A program made the translations under genes and the position numbers. Shown here piece by piece: positions 47,439 to 56,579 of a DNA stretch of 64,000 nt. Below the pieces are notes generated by a model, which saw only the letters and a program-made list of their open reading frames with translations, had not been told where the DNA came from and did no database searches. Positions within the stretch are counted from its first letter, which is position 1. Every line of letters begins with the position of its first letter. Origin of the DNA: Cyclaneusma minus (Eukaryota > Ascomycota > Leotiomycetes > Marthamycetales > Marthamycetaceae); assembly GCA_037179335.1 (NCBI GenBank), contig JAKZHN010000018.1:310001-374000 (forward strand), given 5' to 3'.

Positions 47439-50400
47439 TTATCTGCGGCCGCTGGTGGAAACCGGGTGGTCGTGGATTTTGATTTCGGGGTGTTCCCACT
47501 TCGACTTTCGGATTGGATGCTTGTAGACTTCGCAGCGGCAGCGACCGCGACTTCCTTCGCGAGGACACTCCAGCATGGTGGCACACTGGTCGTTGAATGA
47601 GAAATCACACAAGGTTTGTGTGTCCTGGGTGTGGCGCTCAGGGTGATTGTAGTCGAAGCCGTCGATGGAGTGCCAGTGATCAGCTCCTTGGGCGCCGATC
47701 GTGTACCAGACCCCCTTGTTACCGTTGCTGCGATATCTGGAACCCATGTCGCGCATGCCCTGGTAGACAAGACGATCCCTCGGGTCGAAGGACGTCAGAC
47801 CATAGCCGGGAACATCACTGAGGTTCCAGGTGTGCAGGATCTGAACGATGAACTTGATCTTCGGGCGGAGATCATTTGCCGAGAGGAGTACACGCTGGCT
47901 GTCGCTGGGCTGAGGATTTCTGACATGCCTGGTGGAGCCTTTTGGCGGAGTTCGATCGCAGTTGAGTAACGTTTGAAGGGGGAATGAGATGGGCACCAGC
48001 TCACGCGAAGCCGTTGTGAGAGTTCCGTCCTTCTTCAACTGTTCTACCGCACCCAGAGTCAGACAATGGAAGTCGCACCAGTACCCATCCTTATCGATGA
48101 TGACTTTGGTATGGTCTGGAAAGTTGACTTGCAAGTGTCCGTCAAAGAAGACAAGAAGACGCGTGTCGCCGAAGCGCTGAGACAGTTTGACGCCATCATT
48201 GAATGTAGCAGGAGTAGTATCCGGCAGCTCAGTATCAGCCATCCACTTCGCCCGCTTGTGGAGTCTCCTCGAAAACCTAATGTATGACTCCATAGCCGCA
48301 TCGATGCGATGGTGGAAAGAAGTCGTACGCTCCTTGATATACGGAGAGTCGTTGTCAGGATGGATGCTTGGAGTCGTTTCGAAATGGGTGGCAGGAAATT
48401 GTACAATATGCCAGCCATCATTCTCTCTGGACTCGGAAATGTAGATATCTTGACTGTCGGGAGGGCAGACGAGTTGGTCATTGTACTCATAATCCAGATC
48501 ATCGAGAGTCTTCAAGTGACGATATCCGTCCGGAATAAGAATGTGCGCAAGGAGATGTGGTCCTCCTGCGACTCCAGTACGGCGAAGAAGGCATCCGGTA
48601 GCTCCATTGCTAAGCGCGTACCCAAGTCCTGTATTGTTGCCATCGTCAATCCAGATAGTCGCGAAAACAAGGGGTTTCTTTGGAGCGTTGTGGCTGCTCG
48701 CCGTCGATCTGCTGCGGAGAGAACGGTCGATTTCATAGTACTGCGCCTTCAGCTGTGCAAGTTCAGCAGGGCGAAGAGTTGAATCGATGCGCTTTGCCTC
48801 CATAGATTGGAGGAACAGCATGGATCCCGACATTCCATATGGTTCAATGTTCGAGGTTTCCGTGGTGTGCTGGGCAGGACCCGATGGCATGCGTCCAGAA
48901 GTTGAACCATTCAGCACGGGACGAGGCGCCAGAGTCGACATATCTTCAGTTGTCTGACTCCGGGTTAAAGAATGTGGGACGACCTGAGTAGTCTGACTGC
49001 GGGCCATTGGGGGAGCCGGGGTAATACCACCCGGGGCGAATCGGCGTTCACGTATTTGAAGCGCGCGCGATTGGGACGACGATCGCTCTCGACTGGAACC
49101 TGCGGGTGAGCTGCTGTTCCCACTACCATAGCTCTCGTAGCTCGATGCGGGAGCAAGTCGCCTGTGAGTCTCGGTCTTTCCAACAGTGGCGCGCTGAGTG
49201 GAGGTCGTGGATGGCAGACTGCCGGCAGACTCCGACGTCGGGAAGGACCTCGAAGCAACTGGCTTTTCCACTGGTTCACGCTTAGTGTCACGTGAGGTTG
49301 AAGACCTGCCCAAGGTTGGCTCTCTGCTTGCGCTGGTGTATCTTGAGGCGACTGGCTCGTCCACTGCTACATTTCGAGGCTCGCGCGAGGGCAAAGATCT
49401 TCCCAAGAACGCAGATTCAGGAGCAGTTCGCGTCATGGTCCTTTTGCGAACAGTCGATGCGGTACTTGAGGCGGATCCCGTAACACTAACAGTTGCTGCT
49501 GTACTGGAAGTTAAGGAACCCAGAGTGCCGGTTGACTCTTTTGGAGCAACCGACCGCAGTGCGCCTCGTTCATCAGTTGGTCTTCGCGCACGCGTAGTCA
49601 AGGATCTTCCCAGGGATGCGGATTCGGGAGCAGTTCGTGTGATTGTTCTTTCAGGGACCGTCGATACCGTACTCGACTTTGATCCCGAAACGCCAACAGT
49701 CGCCCTCGTACTGGAGCTTGGTCCCGGTGCACCGACAGACGATGCAGCACTCGAGCCCAATCCCAAAGCGCCAGTCAAATTTGTTGTGGCCATGGACCTT
49801 GGAAGGGCTCTCTCCTCTGCTCTCTCCTTTGGCACCTCCTCTGGCATCTCCTCTCCTCGCTCCTCTGCTTCTCTACGCGCCCTCTCATGCGCCATTCTCC
49901 GCTGTGCCTTTTCAAGCTGCACCTCACGAGACTCGAACTTCTTGTTCGGGCCCGCCCACCCCGCCGCCTTTGCAAACTTTGCGAGATCCGCTCTCCTCTG
50001 GGCGTCGGTCCTGACTGGAGGCTCTGCCGGAGCAGCGCTCGCCTGACCAGATAGGCCATTGACGAGTTCCGTGGGAGAGCTAGACGAATTTCCTTCAGTA
50101 CGGTGCCTAGGCACTGACAAAGGCTGATCGGGTTTGGGAACGGTGGAGACGCCAGGACCAGGGGGTCGTCGAGGGCGTGCATTCACCGTGCTTTCAGCGC
50201 GTTGCTGGGCGGCAAAGCTGGGGACGGTACGGGTAGATGTCAGGCTGGGCTGAATTCGAGGTGGGAGCATTGCTCCTGGTTGCGCCGAGTCTCCACTCAG
50301 TACCGATGCCTTGATCTCCTCCAGGACAACAGCCAAGGGGCGGTAGACGGAGTTCTCTGCCAGAGGTATCTCTGGTCTGAGCCCCTTCTCCTCCTCCTTC

Positions 50401-52117
50401 TTCATCTCGCGAGACACCTTTGACAAGAGACCCCTTGACTTCCGGAGATATTCAGGTCCGAGGGTAAGTAGGTGACGCAGCCGGACGGCATTGTCGCACG
50501 TCGCGAGGGCCTTGAGCTCAGCACTTTCTGGTTTCCTCGACTTCCAGGACCGCTTCATGGTCAGAGGGATTGGACACTCGCCATTGAGAAATGGCAGCTC
50601 GATAAGCTTGTCGGGAACAAGGCGTTTCTCCTCTTTTGTTAGGAGGCTCTCGACGACCTGCCTGCCTTCTGCGGAGACATGGTCACCTTTCTCGTCAAAG
50701 ACCGTGGACCAGACCTTCTTGCCTCCCATGATCTTCTCATAGATCTCATCGGGATTCTTCGACTGGAAAGGCGGCCTGCCAATCAGCATACCATACACAA
50801 TGATACCGAGACTCCATAGGTCGACCGAGTCCGTGTGGCCGTTCCTCCCCTTCTCCAGAATCTCCGGTGCAATGTAGTTTGGAGTTCCGCACACAGTAGT
50901 TCTTCTTATGCAGTGGAAACCGTCTTTATCTTCTGAGATGGCCGAAAGTCCGAAATCACCAATTTTCGCATTCAGTTTCTCGTCGAGGAAAACATTGCCC
51001 AACTTCAAGTCGCGATGCAAGATTCCTCGTGAATGCATGTATTTGATAGCACTCGCGAGTTGCATGGTGTAGAATCCAACCTCAGGCTCTGTCAGATATC
51101 TGCGCGTATGTACCATTTGCTGAAGGGAGCCATTTGGGCATAGTTCGAGAACGATGTATGTGTTATCTCCGAAGCTGAAAGCCTTGTCAAAGCGCACAAT
51201 GTTCTCGTGTATCATCTTCGAATGGATCTGCAGTTCGGTTTGAAACTAGCGGGGAATTAGTTTAGAAACGTGGGCGCAGAGGGAGAGAGCAGATATCTTA
51301 CCTTTTGCCCCATCTTAGCTCCCATAGCTGGTGTTATGTGCCTTCTTACAACTTTCAGAGCAACCACCTCAGCTCCGGTTCTCGTGCCATCTGCGCCCTC
51401 GTCGTTCTCACCCCCGGTCTTCGATATTCTGGCTTTTGCAGTGTAGACCTTCGCAAAGCCACCTCTGCCCAAGAACTCTCCGATCTCGTAGCAGACACCA
51501 GAACCCCCATGAAGGCATGGCTCCAGAACTAGCGGTGGTGGCTCATTTGGATGAAATTGTTTGTCCCCTTGTCTTCCCGTGCTCGGGATAGGCGGCACAG
51601 GCGCAGTCTTCTTGGAGGTGTGAGATTGCATCGGGGCTTTGGATGGCCTGTTGGGATCTCGTGGGTTCAGAGCCTCCATCGGGTCATCAGACGAATTGGG
51701 GGATGGATCTAGAGGTCGAAGGAGGGCGGGCTGATAGACAGGCTCCCGCCGATAGGCAGGCGGCGGCTGAGAGACAGGCTGCTGCTGATAGACAGGTGGT
51801 GGCTGGGAGATAGGTGACGGCTGAGAAGAGACGGGTGACTGCCTAGAAGAGACGGGTGATGGTAAAGAAGAGGCAGATGATTGCGAAAGACGGTTGAGTG
51901 GTGCCAAAGACCAATGCTCGGGGTCTTCTCCTGTGTACTGAGGTCGAAAATCAGGCTGCACCTTATCAGGAATGCAGCAATCAGAACGGCAGTCTGCGCC
52001 GCACCAGAACACCTTCACTTGGTCGACAGCGTCCACCAGACCTTGGCAAACTATTCTGAAGCAGTCAGCATGGTAGTTCTTTTCTGGCCCAGGGCCACCC
52101 CTGAACTGGGTGCCCAT
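47439..52117 (-). CDS. Divergent, very long polo-like kinase
   Basis: Exons 52117-51302 and 51245-47439 (56-nt intron) give 1540 aa. Residues 1-60 hold several cysteines, and 85-180 form a Pro/Ser/Gln/Tyr-rich linker. The kinase domain (about 210-500) has polo-type features: glycine loop GRGGFAKVY, ALKVV lysine at about 255, HRDLKLGNVFLD at about 349, DFG at about 369, and the activation loop RTTVCGTPNYIAPE. About 560 residues of Ser/Thr/Arg-rich sequence follow. Near 1133 there is IWIDDGNNTGLGYALSNG, matching polo box 1, and near 1302 FFDGHLQVNFPDHTKVII, matching a polo box core ('VNF.DH.K.I'). The last 180 residues carry a further region with clustered cysteines that I do not recognise. Polo kinases drive mitotic entry, spindle and septation events through phospho-dependent docking. 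The size and spacing differ from ordinary Cdc5/Plo1 proteins, so this may be a second, specialised family member. Start ATG at 52117 is the first in frame. Confidence 0.85.
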
Positions 52118-52838
52118 GGCTGATTTTGCTGTGGTTTGTAGGCTGGTTTTGTCGTGGGGGCCAAATTTCAAAATTGTGTTGTGGGATAAACAAGAGCAGC
52201 TCACCTGCAAAGTCGCTAGCTCAACTCTTCTGCACAGCACTTAGTGTCCGCGAGAATCCGATCTCGAGGCTCGGCGCTGAGTCGCGATGCGGCCGTCAAC
52301 GTTTGGCGCTCAGCTGGCGATGTTTCTTGAAGAGAAGGGGCTTAGAAATTAGTACTGCAATGTGACGATGTCAACATTTTGGTGAGAGCGCTGTTCACTC
52401 AGCAACGTCCAAGCACGTACCAAATGATCCTGGGCAGCCTGGCAGCCGCTTCCCTGCAGTAGTGGGGCCCAAGTAGACTCCTATCGAAGCTTTTTGCACT
52501 CAAGTCAGCACAGTGAACTCCAATGAACTTGCAAATGAACCACGATCAAGACACAATGAACGCCGTCTCCCTGGAACCAAACACGCTGTGCATATGAGAA
52601 CATAGAAATCACCCCTTTAGAGCTGCACGCTCTTCTTCTTCCATCGTACACGCACAGCTCCTTAGGTCCGGCCGGCCGTCCACTAGGCTGCAGGCAAGCC
52701 CTGTCGTTGAAACGGCCCATAGCTTGCACGACAAACCACAAACCAGAACCAGAGGAAGATCGACCAACTACCAACGACCAACGACAACGACATAGCAAGC
52801 AAGTAATTGAAGCGAGCAAGCAAGCAACGACCACCAGC
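52118..52838. other. Divergent promoter region (kinase / OPA3-like)
   Basis: 720 bp between two divergently transcribed genes. Open frames on the minus strand are short and motif-free. Near the right end GCAAGCAAGTAATTGAAGCG and related GCAAGCAA words form the leader of the OPA3-like gene. Confidence 0.5.
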
Positions 52839-53582
52839 ATGGCCCCTGTTCCACTCTTCAAGCTTGCATTGTTCCTTGTCAGGCATGCCTCCAAGTACGG
52901 AGCTGTAAGTAGACTGGCTGGGACTGGCTCTCAATGGGAACGACAAACGCAGCTAACGTCCGTCTAGAACCGCATCAAAATACAAGCCCACGATCATCCT
53001 CGATTCCGACAAATAGCTGCCAAGTATGGCCAGAAATTGCACCAGCTTGAGCTGCGAGGCAAAGTGCTCTTTACTGGCCGAGATGTAGCTGCCGAGCGCA
53101 GAGCCAAAGAAAAAGCAGAGACCCCGACAGTCAAGACCGAGGAGCAGAACAAAGCCGAAGAGGCTGCCAAGGAGAAGGCTGCCGCGAAAGAGAAAGCCGC
53201 AGCAAATGAGCCCGCCAAGGGCGCGTGGACTCGTGCAAAACATGCCACCGACTTCAGGAGCATCTGGACCCGAAAGTTCCGAGACCTGCCCGAGGAGAAA
53301 GCTGTGGATCTCTTCGCCGACGTCGCAGGAGACGCCTTCATCATACTCGTTGGAGTTTCTGTCATCTTATGGGAGGCCTTCAAAAACAAAAAACCGGACG
53401 CCAACACGGTCAAGATCTCTGAACTGGAACAAGAACTCCAGGCGGGCAAGAGAAAGATAGAAGACTTGGAAGAAGCTGAAAAGAAACATCAAGAAAGATT
53501 CGGCATTCTAGAACAGACGCTGCATGCATTCGAGACCGAGAAGGAGAAGAAAAAGGGCTTCAAGGCCATGCTTACCGGATGA
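52839..53582 (+). CDS. OPA3-like mitochondrial protein
   Basis: Two exons, 52839-52904 and 52968-53582 (63-nt intron, GTAAGT...CTAG), give 226 aa. The N-terminus, PLFKLALFLVRHASKYGANR followed by IKIQAHDHPRFRQ, matches the OPA3 start (K...L.R..SK..AN.IK..A). The core KAVDLFADVAGDAFIILVGVS with a hydrophobic helix matches the conserved 'A.elg.e.lgE.fif.v.g..l..E' block. A Lys/Glu/Ala-rich insert of about 50 residues separates the two halves, and a coiled coil (ELEQELQAGKRKIEDLEEAEK) ends the protein. OPA3 proteins are found at mitochondrial membranes and affect mitochondrial shape and lipid metabolism in animals; the function in fungi is poorly defined. The short first exon is supported by the good match across the junction. 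Confidence 0.9.
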
Positions 53583-53649
53583 TGCTGCTGCGACTCTCGG
53601 ACTTCAATGAGGACGACTTCGCTCTGGGCTAGATCGGTCGAACAGGGTC

Positions 53650-54085
53650 AGGACCTGCCTGGTTCCTAGAGTCATTCCAGTTAGCAATGTGTATGATTCT
53701 TGAGGTCGTTCCTGATTTTCAGGAGTGTTCCGGATTCTTCGGATTGTTCCTGCTTCCTAGTGCACTCCTAAGTCTTGGGAATATACGCATTTTTGGACTG
53801 TTCCTGATCCTTGGACTAGCAGCTTGGCACCTGACGGATGATGTCGTCGGGGACCGTTGCTGCTCAAGTTGTGGCGTGCAGGGAAGACTCGTGCTTTTTT
53901 GGAAGGCTCGTGGTCCTTTGCAAGACTCGTGGTTCTTGAGGAGACTCGTGGTTCTCCGGAGCGCTCCTGGTTGTTGGAAGACTCGTGGTTCTTGGGGAGA
54001 CTCGTGGTTCTCTGGAGCGCTCCTGGTCCTTGGGAATGTTCATGATGCTTTGCGTCGTACCTGGTTATTGGAAATATGCCTGAAA
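53650..54085. repeat. Free array of the 19-nt period repeat (GC-rich variant)
   Basis: From about 53650 to 54085 units of 18-20 nt follow each other, with a break near 53825-53880. The right half is the best preserved: GCAAGACTCGTGGTTCTTG, AGGAGACTCGTGGTTCTCC, GGAGCGCTCCTGGTTGTT, GGAAGACTCGTGGTTCTT. The left half contains GGGAATATACGCATTTTT, and the array ends with GAAATATGCCTGAAATTC, which tie it to the GGAATATTCC form. It lies directly 3' of the OPA3-like gene. Because 19 is not a multiple of three, an open frame through it is not meaningful. Confidence 0.75.
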
Positions 54086-54952
54086 TTCAAAATTGTCAGC
54101 GAACCTCTCAGCTCTGGAGTCGATGGCTTCGGCCGCACCTTGCTTCAGATGTGAAGATGGTCGTCGGTGCGCCACGAGCGCTTCTGTGTTGGGCAAGAGC
54201 TCCCGATCAGCACGGGACTCCTCGCTGTGTGTTTGGGACGAGCCCGCTGCCCGCAACGATGCTCAGAAAAACTTGCTGATGCGGAGGGGCACTTACTCTG
54301 TTCTGGCGGGGTCGACTCCAGGTCAACAGCTACGGAATTTTGGTGGAGGTCAAGGAGATTTGAGAGACGGGGGTGAAGTGATGCTGAAGGTGTTGAGATT
54401 CGGAAATCGCAATTCGAGGAAGCTCTGCGTCTTTGATGTCGAACACGCTTGAAAAAAGAGGCGCGTCGCTTCGCGATTTAGGGGTCACGTGGTTGTGACA
54501 ACAAGTGATTTAATGGCGTCTCGCTTCGAAGAAATACGAAGCTATACGAGGCAGTTCCAGGGGCTATTCAAGACTTGAGAGCACCAATTGCTGTCAGAGG
54601 AAGACGGAGAAACTATCCCCCTGAAAAGAAGTTTGCAGTTTGCTCTTCATTCAATTGGCTGTCTCTTTTCCGCTTGCTGCGTTCCTTCCTTGAGCCGTTC
54701 CGAGCGAAGTCGAAAGAGACCGGATGAAACCCCGAGGCCGCTCGCCGCCCTTCATCCACACAACCACAACGTCGAAACTCAAGAAAAACCTCCACTACAC
54801 CAGAACAATGTTCTGTTCCTCGCTCAGACGCCGAGAGCATTTCAACTCGCTCCCGGCCACTCTTCTTGCGGTTCCGTTCCCCCAATGGCGTGGTTCGTGT
54901 CTCTCCCCTCCGGACTGGATGAAGCAGGAGAACGATCATCCCATGCACCCGC
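54086..54952. other. Intergenic, no supported gene
   Basis: Promoter side of the two-exon gene at 54953. Overlapping frames on both strands lack motifs. Confidence 0.5.
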
Positions 54953-55680
54953 ATGTCAAACCCTTTTCTGATGCCAACTGATGCAGAATTTGACTGCGAC
55001 GGCCATGACATTGCCATCCCTCTTCCCGGTTTCAAGCCTAATGACGAGCTCTGCTTCCTGGCCGTCATCCTCTCGGCCGACGATGTAGTCTGCCCCGACG
55101 GCTCCGAGGAAATCAAAGAGCACACGCTGGACCGTCTGGACCGGCTGCCATTGTTGTCAGGCTACCACAATTGCGGCATCTTCTACCTCTTGGAGGAGGA
55201 CCGCGAGAGCGGTGGACCAGTAGGTGGTCGCCTCTGCAGCAAGAAGGCAATGAAGGGCCTGCAGAAGCTACAATGGTAGTATGTGTCACAGCATCCTTCG
55301 GACTGCCTTCTCGAGACGGAGTCAATCTGATTTCTTCTAGTCTAGTCGACATGAACTTGCCATTCCCCCTGGTTCTGGTCAAGTCCATCGAAGACTTCCC
55401 TGACACCGTCAGGGCGTTCCAGGAGCAACTCATTCGCAACAGGGGCATCACCGTTCCCAATTCGTCGCCTGTCTTGCTTTCTTGCACCACCACCAATCCG
55501 CCCCTAGATGAGCACAGCACCAACATCTTGGAGGACATCACCAGCGGCTTCCTCGACCTCTCGTTGTCTGCTTCAACCGCGCAGGGACAGATTGGACTGG
55601 GCAGGTGGTTGGGACCGAGGGAGGCCAATCCACTTAGGGGTATTCTGGAGTTCTGGGAGAGGGAATACGTGGCTGAGTAG
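54953..55680 (+). CDS. Unrecognised 221-aa protein, two exons
   Basis: Exons 54953-55278 and 55341-55680 are joined by a 62-nt intron with a consensus donor GTATGT and acceptor TTCTTCTAG, and the frame continues cleanly across it (QKLQWYLVDMNLPFPLVLVK). I do not recognise a family. The composition is that of a soluble globular protein with alternating hydrophobic strands and helices: GHDIAIPLPGF, ELCFLAVILSADDV, LDRLPLLSGYHNCGIFYLLE, PFPLVLVKSIEDFPDTVRAF. It has few cysteines, no signal peptide and no membrane helix. The pattern could be a Rossmann-like or nuclease-like alpha/beta fold, but that is a guess. Both flanks hold 19-nt repeat arrays. An upstream exon is possible, since other frames stay open to the left, but the ATG at 54953 is adequate. 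Confidence 0.6.
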
Positions 55681-55947
55681 AGATGAGCATAATCTGGCTG
55701 CATTTTGGGAGCAAGCACTTGCTGGGCACAAGGAGGGCCGGGATCAGAACTATCATCTGATCCTTGCATAGAGCCATTACAACGCTCTTCAACCAACCCC
55801 AGATGAAGCATCAGGATTGTGACCATTGCGGATGCGTGACGATGTGCCGAGAGCTTCAATGCGCCGTCTCAACTACAATTATTTGGGATTTCACTCGGCT
55901 TGAACACCCTCATGGTGACAGTTCCTGTGCGATCAGCTACGACTTGA

Positions 55948-56075
55948 GAGCATTTTCAATGACTCGAAATACTCTTGATGGTCGGAAGACTTTTCCAGGC
56001 ATTCAGAATGGTTTTGGACACTTAAAACGTCCTCGATCACTGGAGATATTCCTGGTACTTCCAAGGGTCCAGAAT
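55948..56075. repeat. Free array of the 19-nt period repeat
   Basis: Successive units of 18-21 nt, such as GAAATACTCTTGATGGTC, AGAATGGTTTTGGACACTT and GGAGATATTCCTGGTACTT, lie about 270 bp 3' of the unknown two-exon gene. Degenerate but in register with the consensus seen at 59669-59857. Confidence 0.6.
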
Positions 56076-56579
56076 TAGCCAATAAGAATTGTCACGACGT
56101 GACACCGTATCGTGATCACGCAAAGCAGTGTTCTAAGACAGATGGGGAATTTCTCTTGATGAAGGAACGATCAGGTTGATTTGCAATTGGTAAGACTTGG
56201 AAGTCTTCCCAGTTCTAGCTACTTGTTTCTGCATGCTCGTCCCACGATCTCCGCCGATTCCCAGATTGCGAACTATCAGCAAAGCAAGTAAAGATCTCAT
56301 CATAGCAAGCTCGCTCTGGCAATTGACAGCATGTTCCCCATATCATCCACAGCTGTCCACAATTCCAGACAAGCTACCCACCACCGAAAAAGAAACAAAC
56401 TCCACCCAGGGTATCAAGCTATCAAGGTATCTCATAACACCGTCAGCCATTTAGCAAATCCTTGACACCCCAGCTCCGATGCAGACAGAGAAACTCAATT
56501 CCAGTACTCCCCAGATGGTCTTGCCAAACGCTCAACCATCATAACAATGCAATCCACCAAGTTCCTTCGTACAGCCCCC
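56076..56579. other. Intergenic gap between convergent genes
   Basis: No gene seen. A single further 19-nt-like pair (GGAAGTCTTCCCAGTTCTA, near 56200) is present. Confidence 0.5.

Noticed and set aside
49198..50046. 282-codon plus-strand frame
   Set aside because: Antisense of the low-complexity linker of the polo-like kinase; no motif and no independent start.
53687..54154. 155-codon open frame through the 19-nt repeat array
   Set aside because: A 19-nt period cycles through all three frames, so the open frame is a by-product of the repeat lacking stops.
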